The notes below the pieces were generated by a model that was not told where the DNA came from, searched no databases, and worked only from the letters and a program-made list of their open reading frames with translations. 64,000 nt of DNA from positions 22,928,861 through 22,992,860 of the forward strand of contig CM064712.1 in NCBI GenBank assembly GCA_032717465.1, in the 5' to 3' direction. Below, one piece after another: positions 22,322-34,148 of the stretch; positions within the stretch are counted from its first letter, which is position 1; every line of letters starts with the position of its first letter. Origin of the DNA: Coenobita brevimanus (Eukaryota > Arthropoda > Malacostraca > Decapoda > Coenobitidae). The translations under genes and the position numbers were made by a program.

Positions 22322-22492
22322 TTTCCATCCATCCATCCATCATCCAATCCTACATTGCCCCATGAGGAGCGTAGGAACCCAGGGCTAGGCAGTTGGTCCT
22401 GACATTTAAGATGAAAGTGACCACCCTCACTCATCCCTAAGTGGCATTATGTGAGCAATAAACCCCAACCACCCCTTCCACTAAAAAAAAAA
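22322..22492 (-). mobile_element. SINE-A, tRNA-unrelated body and tail only
   Basis: The CCATCCATCCATCATCC tail and the body to CCCCAACCACCCCTTCCA match the SINE-A copies at 42-54 kb. It is truncated before the tRNA-like head, next to an A run at 22483-22495. Confidence 0.85.
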
Positions 22493-22554
22493 AAAGTTTG
22501 GTGCAAGCATGAACAAACTGGAGTAGGACATTACCTAATCTCATATACTAATCT

Positions 22555-22810
22555 AATCTTACAGACCAAACATAACCACATCTAACACTGATTAACCTAA
22601 CCTAATCCTATTTCAGACTAACCAAACCAAACCTAACATACATTAACCTAACATGATCTAACTCTGATAAACCTAACACTAATTCCTTACCAAATCTCAT
22701 TCACATAGGCCTAACCTCCCCTAACCTAATTCATATCAGTGTTACCAAACCTAACTCTCTTAATCTAACCTTAGAAAACTCAGATTAACCTAACCTAACC
22801 TGACCCACAA
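22555..22810. repeat. Degenerate telomere-like (CCTAA)n tract
   Basis: The clearest of the four tracts: TTAACCTAACCTAATCC, CCCCTAACCTAATTC and TAACCTAACCTAACCTGACC. Confidence 0.7.
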
Positions 22811-22864
22811 AATGCTTATCGTGTGTCTGTTCTAATCTGACAAAGATCTCTAGCTAATTTCACC

Positions 22865-22930
22865 TCAGTTACCAGCCAAGTGTACCCATATTGGAGTCTA
22901 GTAACCAAGGAGACTCATTCCTACCTCAAT
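22865..22930. repeat. Isolated monomer of the 9.6-10.8 kb satellite
   Basis: TCTAGTAACCAAGGAGACTC with the same flanks (CCAAGTGTA before it, ATTCCTACCTCA after it). Confidence 0.8.
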
Positions 22931-22971
22931 CGGGTGGAAACAAACTAGCTTCATATGGGATATACTACGAA

Positions 22972-23330
22972 AAGGGTGGCCACAAACAAATCAGCTCTCT
23001 GTCACTCTATCCTTCACCAGCCTCACTTATATACTTCTCCATGCCATTCTTCCACCTTATCCTCAGTCTCCCTCCACCTACTCACATAAACTCTCCTAGT
23101 CAGTCTCTTGTTCCCCACTCTCTCCACACCACCCATCCCTCCATTTAATCCTTGGTCCCCCTCTCCACCTCACTCATATACACTATCTTAGTCTCTCAAT
23201 TTCAAATCCTCCACCCCACCCCTCCATCTCCAGTCTCTCCCTCACCTCACTCCCACACACTCTCTTAGTCAGTCAGTCTCTCTCCAGTTTCTCCACAAGG
23301 CTAAAGCACTCCAAGGTACTTCAATCCCTT
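22972..23330 (-). mobile_element. RTE-1 LINE 3' end, strongly diverged
   Basis: AAAGGGTGGCCACAAACAAA, then degraded CTCTCATATACCTCTCC and CTCACATACACTCTC blocks in RTE-1 order, some repeated two or three times. Confidence 0.65.
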
Positions 23331-23355
23331 GTCAACACACGTACACATATAAACA

Positions 23356-23357
<2 letters not shown>

Positions 23358-23394
<37 letters not shown>
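23358..23394. repeat. (CA)n microsatellite
   Basis: Pure CA run. 23395-24070 holds no gene. Confidence 0.95.
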
Positions 23395-23397
<3 letters not shown>

Positions 23398-24073
23398 AAT
23401 AAATATCAGATTATCCTAAATGGCAAAGTACTATGCACTATTAACATTCAGGCTCCTATGGCTCACTCTCACCTCAGTAAAATGCTTTGCTCTGACCATG
23501 AGAAGGATAATGGTGACGATATGAGAATCAACACACTGATGCTCTTATAGTTTTACAGTACTTAAAAGAAAAGAAAAGAAAAGCAAAAGAATACTACAGT
23601 TATCCTATGACCCCCCCAACCCTCCACCCCCCCAAAAAAAACAACAACCTAGCATTAAGTGTCAAGAGAAAATTAGGTGTGTGGTCATCCTGAAAATGTT
23701 AATGCTTGCTGCCCCCACACTGGCTGCTGTGACTCCCACTGACCTGAATATAACAGCACATTGTGAACTGGAATAGAACACTAGAGTTATACTGACCAAC
23801 AGAGGGTTAATGGTGACAGTATTAACCCTTTTACTATGATTACGTCTTTTTCATAACTAGGATCTGGATGTACACAAGACTGAAATACGTCCCCAGAGAG
23901 TGCATACCTCTGCCAATACCAACAACATTTATGATTTACTTCAGTAGTTCCTCTTTCCTGCCAGATTAATACTTTTACCACCTCCCATAGTAAATTAATT
24001 CTCTGGTCATAGTCTGCCCTGTCACACAATCTCAGAGAGTGCACACCTCCACCAAAACAAATATCTCAAAATC

Positions 24074-24330
24074 CAATCACCTCTTTCTTGGCCCATTGCC
24101 CACCTATCCACCAGATTTCACTGACGTCCAATAACAACATTTTGAGATACCTTGTGCACAAACATATACAAGTAAATACCCTTAACATAATCTCCAATCA
24201 CCTCTTTCTTGGCCCACTGCCCACCTATCCACCAGATTTCACTGACAGCCAATAACAACATTTTGAGATACCTTGTGCACAAACAAACATATACAAGTAA
24301 ATACCCTTAACATAATCTCCAATCACCTCC
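24074..24330. repeat. ~120-bp tandem duplication
   Basis: Two near-identical units starting with CCAATCACCTCTTTCTTGGC near 24075 and 24192, plus a partial third at 24319. Confidence 0.9.
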
Positions 24331-24371
24331 ATAAAAAATAAAGTGCAATGGATTAACACTGGCTCACTTCT

Positions 24372-24568
24372 TGTCAGGTAAGGAAGCTCCCTATCACCTC
24401 TTCCCTAGCAATTTATTTTTGGTTGGTTAATATCCTTTTGTATGCTATTCATGCAGAGTATGGTGATACTGGAAGGAATTATGTAACACAGAAGGGGGCC
24501 AATACGGTGTAATATGCAAAGTAAGTTCATTAGGAAAAGGTGCTAGGGTGCTCCCTTAACTTACAAGG
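24372..24568. mobile_element. MITE-G copy
   Basis: Left terminus TAAGGAAGCTCCCTATCACC, right terminus GGAAAAGGTGCTAGGGTGCT; about 40-bp inverted termini and ~195 bp in all. The interior shares CATGCAGAGTATGGTGATAC with the other copies. Confidence 0.88.
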
Positions 24569-24614
24569 GTACGGGCCACTGTCTGTTGTCAACAGGATAC
24601 AACTTGAAAACAAT

Positions 24615-24875
24615 GACATATTAAAAGATGTACAGTAATAATACATCTATACAATTACCTTTTTAAACACCCATGAATACCTTAAAACAAATTAACATAC
24701 CTATATAAAACAATGCCAACCTAACCCTAAATATGTATAAACAATGAAATATAAAAAACATCCAGTAATAATACATCTATACAATACAACTACCTTTTTA
24801 AACACCCTTGAATACCTGAAAACAAAATAACAGACCTATATCAAACAATGCCAACCTAACCCTAAATATGTACAA
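24615..24875. repeat. ~130-bp tandem duplication
   Basis: The units share CAGTAATAATACATCTATAC, CTTTTTAAACACCC and CAATGCCAACCTAACCCTAA. Confidence 0.88.
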
Positions 24876-25079
24876 TTTTCAGCTATACTGTAATATAAAG
24901 AATACAGTACTGTAGGTATATAAAATCATCTGCCAGCAGTAATAGTATACAAATAAGACAGACTATACTGTATTCAAATCTGTGAAATTTCCTGTAGCTG
25001 GATTTGTGTCTGGTGGAAATTACCATACAATAAAATTAAAACAGGGTCAACACAGCATACTGGTACATCCCAAGGCAAG

Positions 25080-25101
25080 ATTTATTATTATTATTATTAC
25101 T

Positions 25102-25132
<31 letters not shown>

Positions 25133-25146
25133 TTATTATTATTATT
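25080..25146. repeat. (ATT)n microsatellite
   Basis: ATT run with few interruptions. Confidence 0.95.
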
Positions 25147-25247
25147 GTGATATGTGGCTACAAGCTTGGTTATAAGCCACACAATCATCACTCTTAGACA
25201 GCAAACATTTAGCCACAAGTACAGTCACTTGGACCCACATTCCTGTA

Positions 25248-25437
25248 CATTAAGGAAGCTCCCTAACACTGTACCCTATGTGATTTATTTTACATAATAC
25301 ACCTTACTGTCCTTTTCTGTGTTATGTAAATCCTCCAAACATCATCATACTCTGCACAGATAAAGTACAAAGGGATATTAACTAGCCATATCCAAAAATA
25401 AATCAATAAGGAAAAGGTGTTAAGGAGCTTCCATACC
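25248..25437. mobile_element. MITE-G copy
   Basis: TTAAGGAAGCTCCCTAACAC at the left, GGAAAAGGTGTTAAGGAGCT at the right. Its left interior is the closest relative outside the array of the 103-bp unit at 10.8-11.8 kb (TTACTGTCCTTTTCTGTGTT). Confidence 0.9.
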
Positions 25438-25606
25438 CAATGTGAAAACAGGACTTAGTGATCTTCCTCCTGAGTGACTGTACATGAGTCAAAGTCCAGG
25501 CTGAGACTCACATTATCACAAACCTTATTACATTTCTCAAATTTTTCTCCTGATATTTTCCAGCAACTGTTGTGAAGTCATTTTTGAAACTTAGGCTTGG
25601 ATTCTT

Positions 25607-25800
25607 GTCGGTTAAAGAAGCTCCCTAACACCTCTTCCTCGGTGATTTAATTTAGGATATGGGAGGTTAATGTCCTTTTGTACATTATTTATGCAGACTA
25701 TGGCAATATCAGAAGGATTTATGCAACACAGAAAAGGACGGTGAGGTGTAATAAATGAAATAAATCACTTAAGAAAAGGTGCTACAGAGCTTCCTGAACA
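25607..25800. mobile_element. MITE-G copy
   Basis: GAAGCTCCCTAACACCTCTT at the left, AGAAAAGGTGCTACAGAGCT at the right. Confidence 0.88.
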
Positions 25801-25969
25801 GATGAGAATAAAGGCCTTGGTTCAGCTTCCAGTACACAGACAATATCAGCTGCACCATGGCCAACACCAATACAGGGATTCCTTAAGAGAAAATATGGCA
25901 TCAATTTTAGATTAGATTTGATCAGATTCATATGGTAACAATAGGTATATACCCCACTGAGACCCATAT

Positions 25970-26045
25970 TTCCATCATCATCATCATCATTATCCGGACC
26001 TACTTTCCCTCCCAAGGGCAGGGTGAGGAGTAGCAATGTCCAGAC
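25970..26045. repeat. (ATC)n-anchored short repeat
   Basis: An ATC run followed by TTATCCGGACCTACTTTCCC and a degraded block. Similar anchors occur at 42990-43050, 44080-44400 and 46925-47165. Confidence 0.5.
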
Positions 26046-26148
26046 AGCCCAAAATCTGCCCAATCCAAAGCTAAATAAATCCATCTGTTGGCAGTTACAT
26101 TATTACAACTGGATCTATGCTGCATTTATACCAAAGCCTGATATGATA

Positions 26149-26605
26149 CAGCAGACTCAGGTTATAATGGGCTAACTGGGGGAAAGCATGATCCGATAAA
26201 GCCAATTATCCGTTACATCCAAGGGTCCCCTCTGAGGTGAGATTTCAGGCACATTTGAAAATAAATGAGTACAATAGCATATTCTAGTACTAAAAATATA
26301 AACTATACCCATTTCATACCAACTTGCCCATTATTTCACCTTTTTGCAGCTTATTTCACATCCTTGGCATAGCACTTATTCATGACTAGTGCAGTATTAC
26401 TCTAGTCTGTTATTACAACTCAGCAAACACAATGAGGCGAGGGTAATTTCAGGCCAGCCTGGAGTAAAAAGGGTAGTTATGTGTTGCAACCCACTGTGTC
26501 CCACTTAACAGACATTATTCACTGTAGCCGATGAAAGTGGCCTTCGTAATGTCCGTTAAATCTGACATCCGGTCAATTGAGGTACATTAAATTGAGGGTC
26601 TACTG
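26149..26605. mobile_element. Second pogo/Tigger-like MITE, ~457 bp
   Basis: The left end CAGCAGACTCAGGTTATAAT and the reverse complement of the right end CAGTAGACCCTCAATTTAAT form diverged inverted termini. TA precedes the left end; a clean TA on the right is not visible. The interior motifs (TATCCGTTACATCCAAGGG) recall Tigger-type interiors. No transposase frame. Confidence 0.65.
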
Positions 26606-26627
26606 GTTTACTATACTGTGACAATAT

Positions 26628-26840
26628 ATCTAACTATCTATTGCCAGATGCCTTAATCCCGTAAGGGGTGGCCACAAACAAATCGCCCCCATATCGCCCT
26701 GACCCCAGCCATTTCATTGCCCTGCTCCCAGCTCACACCCCCTCTCTCATATACCTCTCCACTCCATCCCTCCATCTCATCCTTGGCCTCCCCCTCCCTC
26801 TCCCCTCCTCCACCTCACTCACGTACACTCTCCTCATCAG
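26628..26840 (-). mobile_element. RTE-1 LINE 3' end fragment
   Basis: ATTGCCAGATGCCTTAATCC, GGGGTGGCCACAAACAAATC and on to CACGTACACTCTCCTCATCA. Well conserved, 5'-truncated. Confidence 0.92.
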
Positions 26841-27024
26841 TAACAATATATAACGGGTTTAAATATTTCTAAGCTATGGTTGATCATAAAATACAATGCA
26901 ACAAACATAATAACGGACAGATTCTCTTATGATGAAAAATACAATAGCAAGTGTATGTTTTGGGTATACACAGCTAGTTTGTATACCATTATGCATACAG
27001 GATCACACCTTAGTCTGCATTCTT

Positions 27025-27212
27025 GTGGGTTAAGAATGCTCCCTAACACCCCTTCCTCAGTGATTTATTTTTGGATATGGCTGGTTAATATCAATTTGTA
27101 AGCTATTTATGCAGAGTATGGTGGTACTGATTAAAATGACACAGAGGACAGTAAGGAATAGTCAGCAAAATAAATCACCTAGGAAGAGGGGTTAGGGAGC
27201 TTCCTTAACCTA
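27025..27212. mobile_element. MITE-G copy
   Basis: GTTAAGAATGCTCCCTAACA at the left, GGAAGAGGGGTTAGGGAGCT at the right; interior TTATGCAGAGTATGGTGGTA. Confidence 0.9.
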
Positions 27213-27229
27213 TGAGAATATGGTACTGT

Positions 27230-27900
27230 CCCTTATCCATGGAAGGAGAGCAACAGCAAAAATGATATGCCAAAGCCCAAGCTGGCAAAGTATGAATGTG
27301 TAGGAGGTGTGCTTATGAAGAGTGATGCATGTGACAGTGGAATTGCTGTACTGATGAAGACTGTCAGGAGGAGAGTGATGGCCAGAGATAACCCTTCCCC
27401 ATGCTGGCAATGTATATAATGGGTTAAGAGTGTCTGTGAAAGTGGAAATGTTTGTTGGGTATGTTTGTGTGTGTCAGGAGGAGAGTGATGGCCAAAATTA
27501 ACCCTTTCCCCATGCTGGAAAAGTACATATGGAGCAGATTACTGTGGGAAGTCAATACAGTACATCATTATGCATACAGAACTGCACTTAATCATGGCTG
27601 GGAGAGTGATAGCCAGAATCATGTTTTTCTCATGCTAGCAAAGTATACACTGATCAGGGATGTTTGTATAAAGAGTACTACATCTGAAAGTGTAAATGGT
27701 GTATTGGCTTTTTTTTTTTTTTTTTTTTTTAATGTGCTCAACTCTGGGCATAGGCTTCACAGCCTGCTCTCAAGGCCCAGTAGTCCTCCTATATATCATA
27801 CACCTCTACATGTCTGTCTGTGTCAGAGGGAGAGTGAGAGCCAGAATTACCTTTTCTCCATGCTGGCAATGTACACACACAGAGCTTTGATATTTTGTAT
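27230..27900. repeat. Degenerate tandem repeat, about five 110-150 bp units
   Basis: Blocks GGAGAGTGATGGCCA, CCATGCTGGCAATGTA and a GTTTGTATAAAGAGTAC-like block recur near 27245, 27365, 27480, 27600 and 27830. A T run lies at 27709-27731. The array stops exactly at the foldback edge. Confidence 0.65.
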
Positions 27901-28599
27901 GAAGGGTGTACATCCGCGAACCAAAGTTTCGGTACCCCCCTCGATGGAAGGAAGTGGAAGTCAGGGTTAGAGAGAGGGCAGGTGAACGGACAACCGTGAG
28001 TGGTACTTTGGAACTGAGCTACGAGGCGAATAGTGAGAAACCTAATGACACTGGATTCGAAACATTTCCATGCTATTCACCTGCAAAACATTATACGTTC
28101 GTAACATACATAGCCTACTGTAACATATAACATAGACTACTGTGTTATCATGGTGTCCTGTGATACTGACCCATCTGTTTCGGATCCTCATCACACAAAT
28201 AAAGCACCGAGCCAGTTGTATATAAGTTGCAACTTGTCATTATAACTACAATCATAATTTCTGTGAATGTTATCCCTGGATTGTCTATAGCTATAATAAA
28301 GAATGATTGTGAATTTAATGTTGATTCTCACAGTAGTTGTGCGGATGGTTATATATGTGGCAATTATTTTATGTGGACGACTAAACCACATTGTGATGGA
28401 CAGCGGAGAGCATTCACCAATAATTGACTATAACCAGATGAAATAAGATGCAAACAACATACCGGTAAAATAGTATGAGACAACGAAGACACAGCTGTGG
28501 TATCCTGCTCCGCCTTGTTATCAAGGCCTTAACTGGGGCTTCACCTCATACGTGCATTATTTTCCTTCAGTCTCTGCCTCTTTTATTACTCTTACTTCC

Positions 28600-28736
28600 C
28601 GGTATGAGGGAGGGGGGGGGGTGAGTTGGGGGGAGGGTAGTCAAATGGTGGATGACAGAGTGACTTGGAGGCGTTTTGTCTGCGGCCACCCTTTGCGGGA
28701 TTAGGGCGTCGGGCTATAGATAGATAGATAGATAGA
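28600..28736 (+). mobile_element. RTE-1 3' end inside the left foldback arm
   Basis: GGCGTTTTGTCTGCGGCCAC and a GATA tail ending at 28736. The mirror copy is at 31441-31580. Confidence 0.85.
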
Positions 28737-29651
28737 CTTCCCGGTATCCTCTTACTGCGAGTCGTCATATTCCTTGGAGGGTTTCTTGTCGTCCGGTCCT
28801 ATAACCCGTACAGTACTGTATTACATTATTCCTCGCATCGTCACTCCCAAACAAACAACGTTAGCCCAAGACTGCTGAATCTGTTAATATCATTTTTGCC
28901 ACTGCCACTACTATTCCCCCTTTCCCCATTGTGTCTACTGCAATTCCCCTCAGAGTACTACTACTGCTGCTCCTATTACTACTCCACTATAAATCTGTAT
29001 AATAATACATATGATTGTCTTTATATCTGTGTATATGTTAATCATATTGTCCCTGTCCCACCGTCGACAACTCGTCACATACCCCGCACCGCTACCCCAG
29101 TTGCACCCCACCCCCCTCTCTCCCACCCACCATGAGCTCTATTCCTCCCCCACTCCGAACTATTTTACCCCTCACCTCCTTCTTGGGCCACCAGGCCTGT
29201 TCATCACCTTTTACCGGTGAATATACGTGGCATGCATTAATAAGAATAATTATAAAATTGACAGCAACAACATACATCTGCATTTATTATAAAAGTTGCA
29301 GACCCAAACGTGCCTATATTACGGAGCTCTGATATATTAACCACAGAACCGACCACAGACCGTTCCTATCATTGCCACTGGTCCTTACCTGTGGCACTTC
29401 ACTATAGTAATACAACCCACTGAAGTCCTTTTTGGGATCACTACACATGTTTGGAAAAAATAACAGCGCACAACATGCCTACAACCCATTAAAATACACC
29501 TGTGACGTTTCACTGACATCCATTAAATTGCCTAGAAGTCAGCGGACAAACAAACACACGGCTGGACATAGACTGAGGCCGAATGTCTCGCATCGGTATA
29601 TGACAACCTGACAAAACTATTACGATCCTGCTTTGTAGGTGTCATCATAGT

Positions 29652-29654
<3 letters not shown>

Positions 29655-29684
<30 letters not shown>

Positions 29685-29707
29685 CGTAGTAGTAGTAGTA
29701 GTAGTAG
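29655..29707. repeat. (AAT)n(AGT)n microsatellite
   Basis: AAT run followed by GTA/AGT run near the foldback centre. Confidence 0.95.
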
Positions 29708-29984
29708 TAATCACATGTTGATATCCATGATACAAAGGAGGACAAACACCATAATATCCCTGATAAAACAAGTGAAAACAGCTGTGACATATAAAACCAA
29801 ACAGTGCCATAATATGCTGTAATGGTAGGGTTATAGTAATACTAAATTAATGTTTAACCGCAACCCAACTTTCTGTCATGGCAAACAGATTCTGCATTGC
29901 GTCGACACATGCTATTCCAGTGTGTGTCCTTCTCAGTATCGTGCCTAATAACATGTGATTAATTATTATTATTATTATCTGTCC

Positions 29985-30112
29985 GTTCTCCCCTTTGGGG
30001 CTAAGATGCGAATAAGGGTGTTTGAATGGATGAGTAAATGGGGAGTGTGTCGTCCTGTCTCGGCTACCTCCCTTTCCTTGGGGGAAGCAGCCTAGGTATA
30101 TAGATAGATAGA
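29985..30112 (+). mobile_element. Small GATA-tailed insertion in the right foldback arm
   Basis: It interrupts an ATT tract that is continuous in the left arm. It begins CTGTCCGTTCTCCCCTTTGG and ends AGATAGATAGATT. The GATA tail suggests another RTE-type 3' end, of a family not seen elsewhere in the window. Confidence 0.6.
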
Positions 30113-30509
30113 TTATTATTATTATTATTGTTATTATTACTGTGATGACACCTGCAATGCAGGATCACAAGAGTTTTATTAGGTCGTTACATACCGATGC
30201 GAGACATTCTGCTTCTGTCTGTCTGTGTCCAGTCGTTTGTTTGTTTGTCCACTAACTTCTCCTAGACTATTTGATGGATGTCAGTGAAACATCATATGCT
30301 TATTTTAGTGGTTTGTAGGCATGTTGTGCACTGTTATTTTTTCCAAACACGTGTAGCGATCTCACAGAGGACTACAGTGGGTTGTATTACCATGGTGAAG
30401 TGCTATAGGGAAGGTGCAGTGGTAATGATAAGAACGGTCTGTGGTCGGTTTTGTGGTTAATATATCAGTGCTCCGTAATATAAGCACGTTTGGGTCTGCA
30501 GTTATTAAG

Positions 30510-30612
30510 TGTAATGTTAGGAACATTACAGTACACATCTAAGATGTTGTTGTTATTATTATATTATTATCGCCTACCTTTAGAAGGCGGAGCGATCATG
30601 TTTTTAACTGCA

Positions 30613-30646
<34 letters not shown>

Positions 30647-30945
30647 CCTATTATATCTTATGAACGGCTTGAGCTATCAACATGAAGCCTTCAGCGTATC
30701 AAGATATGGCCAAAATCTTGGAGGAGTTCGAAAATGGTAACTCGGGGTCAGAGTCAACGTCACCAAACTAACTGCTAAAGGTCAACTAGTTTTTACTGCC
30801 TGCCTTTAGCACCACTAAATCTCATGAATGGCTTGAGCTATCAACATAAAACCTTCGTGGTATCAAAATATGGCCTAAAGTTTGGACTTGGCAAACAGAA
30901 TATTTCAGAGAGCGATTACCGTTTAGCTCTCAAATGCCTTCTTTT
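30510..30945. other. Insertion in the right foldback arm with internal duplication
   Basis: Present only in the right arm. It contains (TG)n at 30615-30644 and two ~70-bp relatives starting near 30655 and 30828 that share GGCTTGAGCTATCAACAT. No coding frame. Confidence 0.65.
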
Positions 30946-31440
30946 TTATTATTAATGCATGCCACGTATATTCACCGGTAAAGGGTGAGCAACAGGCTTT
31001 CTGGCCCAAGGATGAGGTGAAGGGTAATGTGGTGTCGGAGTGGGGGAGAAGTTGAATCCATGGTGGGTGGGAACTGGAGTAGCGGTGACGGGGCAGTGAC
31101 GAGTTGTCGACGGTGGGACAGGGACAATAATTATGATTAACAGATACCGGTACACAGACATAAGGACAATCATATTTATTATTATACAGATTTATAGTGG
31201 AGTAGTAATAGGAGCAGCAGTAGTAGTACTGTGAGGGAAATTAGACACAATAGGAAAAGGGGGATTACAGTAGTAGTGGCAGTGGCAATAATGGTATTAA
31301 CAGATTCAGCAGTCTTGGGCTAACGTTGTTTGTTTGGGAGTGACGATGCGAGGAATAATGTAATACAGTACGGGTTATAGGACCGGACGACAAGAAACCC
31401 TCCAAGGAATATGACGACTCGCAGTAAGAGGATACCGGGA

Positions 31441-31580
31441 AGTCTATCTATCTATCTATCTATAGCCCGACGCCCTAATCCCACAAAGGGTGGCCGCAGA
31501 CAAAACGCCTCCAAGTCACTCTGTCATCCACCATTTGACTACCCTCCCCCCAACTCACCCCCCCCCTCCCTCATACCGGG
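31441..31580 (-). mobile_element. RTE-1 3' end inside the right foldback arm
   Basis: Reverse complement of 28600-28736, including the GATA tract. The LINE fragment therefore predates the duplication of the arms. Confidence 0.85.
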
Positions 31581-32271
31581 AAGTAAGAGTAATAAAAGAG
31601 GCAGAGACTGAAGGAAAATAATGCACGTATGAGGTGAAGCCCCAGTTAAGGCCTTGATAACAAGGCGGAGCAGGATACCACAGCTGTGTCTTCGTTGTCT
31701 CATACTATTTTACCGGTATGTTGTTTGCATCTTATTTCATCTGGTTATAGTCAATTATTGGTGAATGCTCTCCGCTGTCCATCACAATGTGGTTTAGTCG
31801 TCCACATAAAATAATTGCCACATATATAACCATCCGCACAACTACTGTGAGAATCAACATTAAATTCACAATCATTCTTTATTATAGCTATAGACAATCC
31901 AGGGATAACATTCACAGAAATTATGATTGTAGTTATAATGACAAGTTGCAACTTATATACAACTGGCTCGGTGCTTTATTTGTGTGATGAGGATCCGAAA
32001 CAGATGGGTCAGTATCACAGGACACCATGATAACACAGTAGTCTATGTTATATGTTACAGTAGGCTATGTATGTTACGAACGTATAATGTTTTGCAGGTG
32101 AATAGCATGGAAATGTTTCGAATCCAGTGTCATTAGGTTTCTCACTATTCGCCTCGTAGCTCAGTTCCAAAGTACCACTCACGGTTGTCCGTTCACCTGC
32201 CCTCTCTCTAACCCTGACTTCCACTTCCTTCCATCGAGGGGGGTACCGAAACTTTGGTTCGCGGGTGTACA

Positions 32272-32565
32272 TGGAACTTATATCAACCAACACAAATATG
32301 GCTACATGTTAAAATCTTGTCATTTATACTCATTGCACCTTAACTTGGCCAAGACTTTTGTGCTTTTGCAGGTCATTTCACAGAGCCTGACGGTAGAATG
32401 AGGCTTACTACAGATCTACAATCTTTCTACAGCACTTCTTCATGACTAGCATCACTGTGTTACAACTCAGCATTAAAGATGGAAAGATGGTAATTTTAGG
32501 CCAAGCTACAGTGGACAAATTATAGTATACATAAGGACTTCTGCATAAATGTCTAAATCCATTGT
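32272..32565. other. Unassigned spacer
   Basis: Nothing recognised. Confidence 0.35.
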
Positions 32566-33065
32566 GTATGGATGGGTGCCTGGTGGTATAGTGGTTGGAA
32601 TGCCCCAGTTGGAGATATGGCCTTGCACCTACCCTTCATTTTTTATTATTCTGGGCAAAAAAGAAAGAACCAAAGGCCAGAGGAATTAAAAAAAAAAAAA
32701 AAAAAAAAAAATTCAGATGCATTCATTTCAAGATACCAGGACACACTGCATCTAAAAGACTGGAGGACATAGGCGGAAGGAAGTATAGACTGAGAAAGAG
32801 AGTTCCAGAGCTGAACTGTTGATTACATGAAGGACTAGGAATATCAGTTAACTCTTCCATTACAGAACCAGACATAAACGGGGTGGAAGAGCTCTGCCAG
32901 AATTGTTTTTAATGCAAGGAAGAAGGAACCAAAGACCAGAAGCCAAGAAGACTGTTCCATCCAAGAAAAAATAATGGCAAAATAACAGAGCCAAATTCAA
33001 GTTGCATTCATTTTGAGATGCCTGGACACACTGTGTTTCAAAGACCAGATGGGTGACACAAACAG
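32566..33065 (+). repeat. Dispersed repeat with internal A-run, two units
   Basis: Units near 32647 and 32925 share GAACCAAAGRCCAGA, ATGCATTCATTT and GACACACTG blocks. A relative is at 41835-42240. The start (GCCTGGTGGTATAGTGGTTG at 32577) looks like the A-box half of a tRNA-derived head, but no B box was found. Class uncertain. Confidence 0.6.
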
Positions 33066-33117
33066 ACAATTCACCTTACATGGACAGTTTAACTTACAAA
33101 TCTGCATTGTTCTCACA

Positions 33118-33275
33118 TCTATTTATTTATTTATCTATCTATCTATCTGTCTGTCTATCTACCTATCTAATGTCAAACTTGTAAGGAGTAATCACAAATC
33201 AATCACCTCCATGTCACCCTGTCATCCACTATCACACTGCTCTCTACCCAACTCAAGCCATCCCTCTCTCATACA
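33118..33275 (-). mobile_element. RTE-1 3' end, diverged
   Basis: A CTAT/CTGT tract at 33133-33165, then CACCTCCATGTCACCCTGTC and the CATCCCTCTCTCATAC end. Confidence 0.75.
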
Positions 33276-33277
33276 TG

Positions 33278-33280
<3 letters not shown>

Positions 33281-33342
<62 letters not shown>

Positions 33343-34079
33343 CTTATACAGTGAACCGATATATGATAAATCCTTTATACTTACGGTGACTAAAAAGTTA
33401 TACCCTTATTGACACATGATATAATTTTCCCTTCAACCAACTGATGGTGATGGTCGTGTACAAAGCCTCACACACAGTACACAGTTGTTTTTGTCACATA
33501 TACAATCAGCCATGTACAAAACCAGCCCTTTGTTTGTTGCAAGACAGCCTTTGTACTGAGCCTTATCAGGTGTGTTGGTGTCAGTGATGCAACACTAGTG
33601 TGATGGTGCAGGTCAACCAGCAAGTGAACTGCACTGAAGCCAAATGACTGCCACTTGAGCTGAGATACACACTTGTTTTTATAAGTATTTTTGTTGGTAA
33701 ACAGCAAGTGAAGAGCAATTACTGCCAGTTTACCTGAGTTGTCATTTATTTATACACTGTCGGATAGGTGACCATAGACAAAAAACATTTCCCCATTGAA
33801 CCCATGTTTTAATTTACTCCATATATGATACAACATTATGCAGTGGAAATTTCAAAGGCATCCTCATCATAAACATTCATGGTGTTGACAGACACACATT
33901 CAAAAGATACCTATACATTTATATACCTCTCCAGCATCCATTCTGCTTCCCCCCAAAGGAGAATGTTTACTGGGTGAGCTCTCTCTCTCTCTCTCTATCT
34001 GTCTCTGTCTGTCTGTCTGTCTCTCCCAATTTGTCATTCACAATTTTTCACAGCCTTCATGTAAACAACTATCATGCAT

Positions 34080-34148
<69 letters not shown>

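Larger units (their letters stand above)
27907..32271. repeat. Large foldback (inverted repeat), 4.4 kb
   Basis: Left arm 27907-29716, right arm about 29951-32271, central loop about 29717-29950. The outer ~970 bp of each arm (27907-28880 against 31300-32271) are almost identical, with single substitutions and a 5-bp indel near 28818. Further in, identity drops to roughly 80 percent by eye. The right arm holds two extra segments (29985-30112 and about 30510-30945) absent from the left. No target-site duplication or coding frame was identified. The frames of 60-80 codons within it are mirror copies of each other and show no family signal. Confidence 0.92.

Noticed and set aside
27906..28427. 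Short frames of 60-80 codons conserved in both foldback arms
   Set aside because: Their apparent conservation only reflects the inverted duplication. They show no family signal and some read on opposite strands of the same DNA.
27907..32271. Palindrome as a pure assembly artefact
   Set aside because: Inner arms are diverged and two insertions are private to one arm, which a mirrored-read artefact would not give. Long-read confirmation would still be needed.
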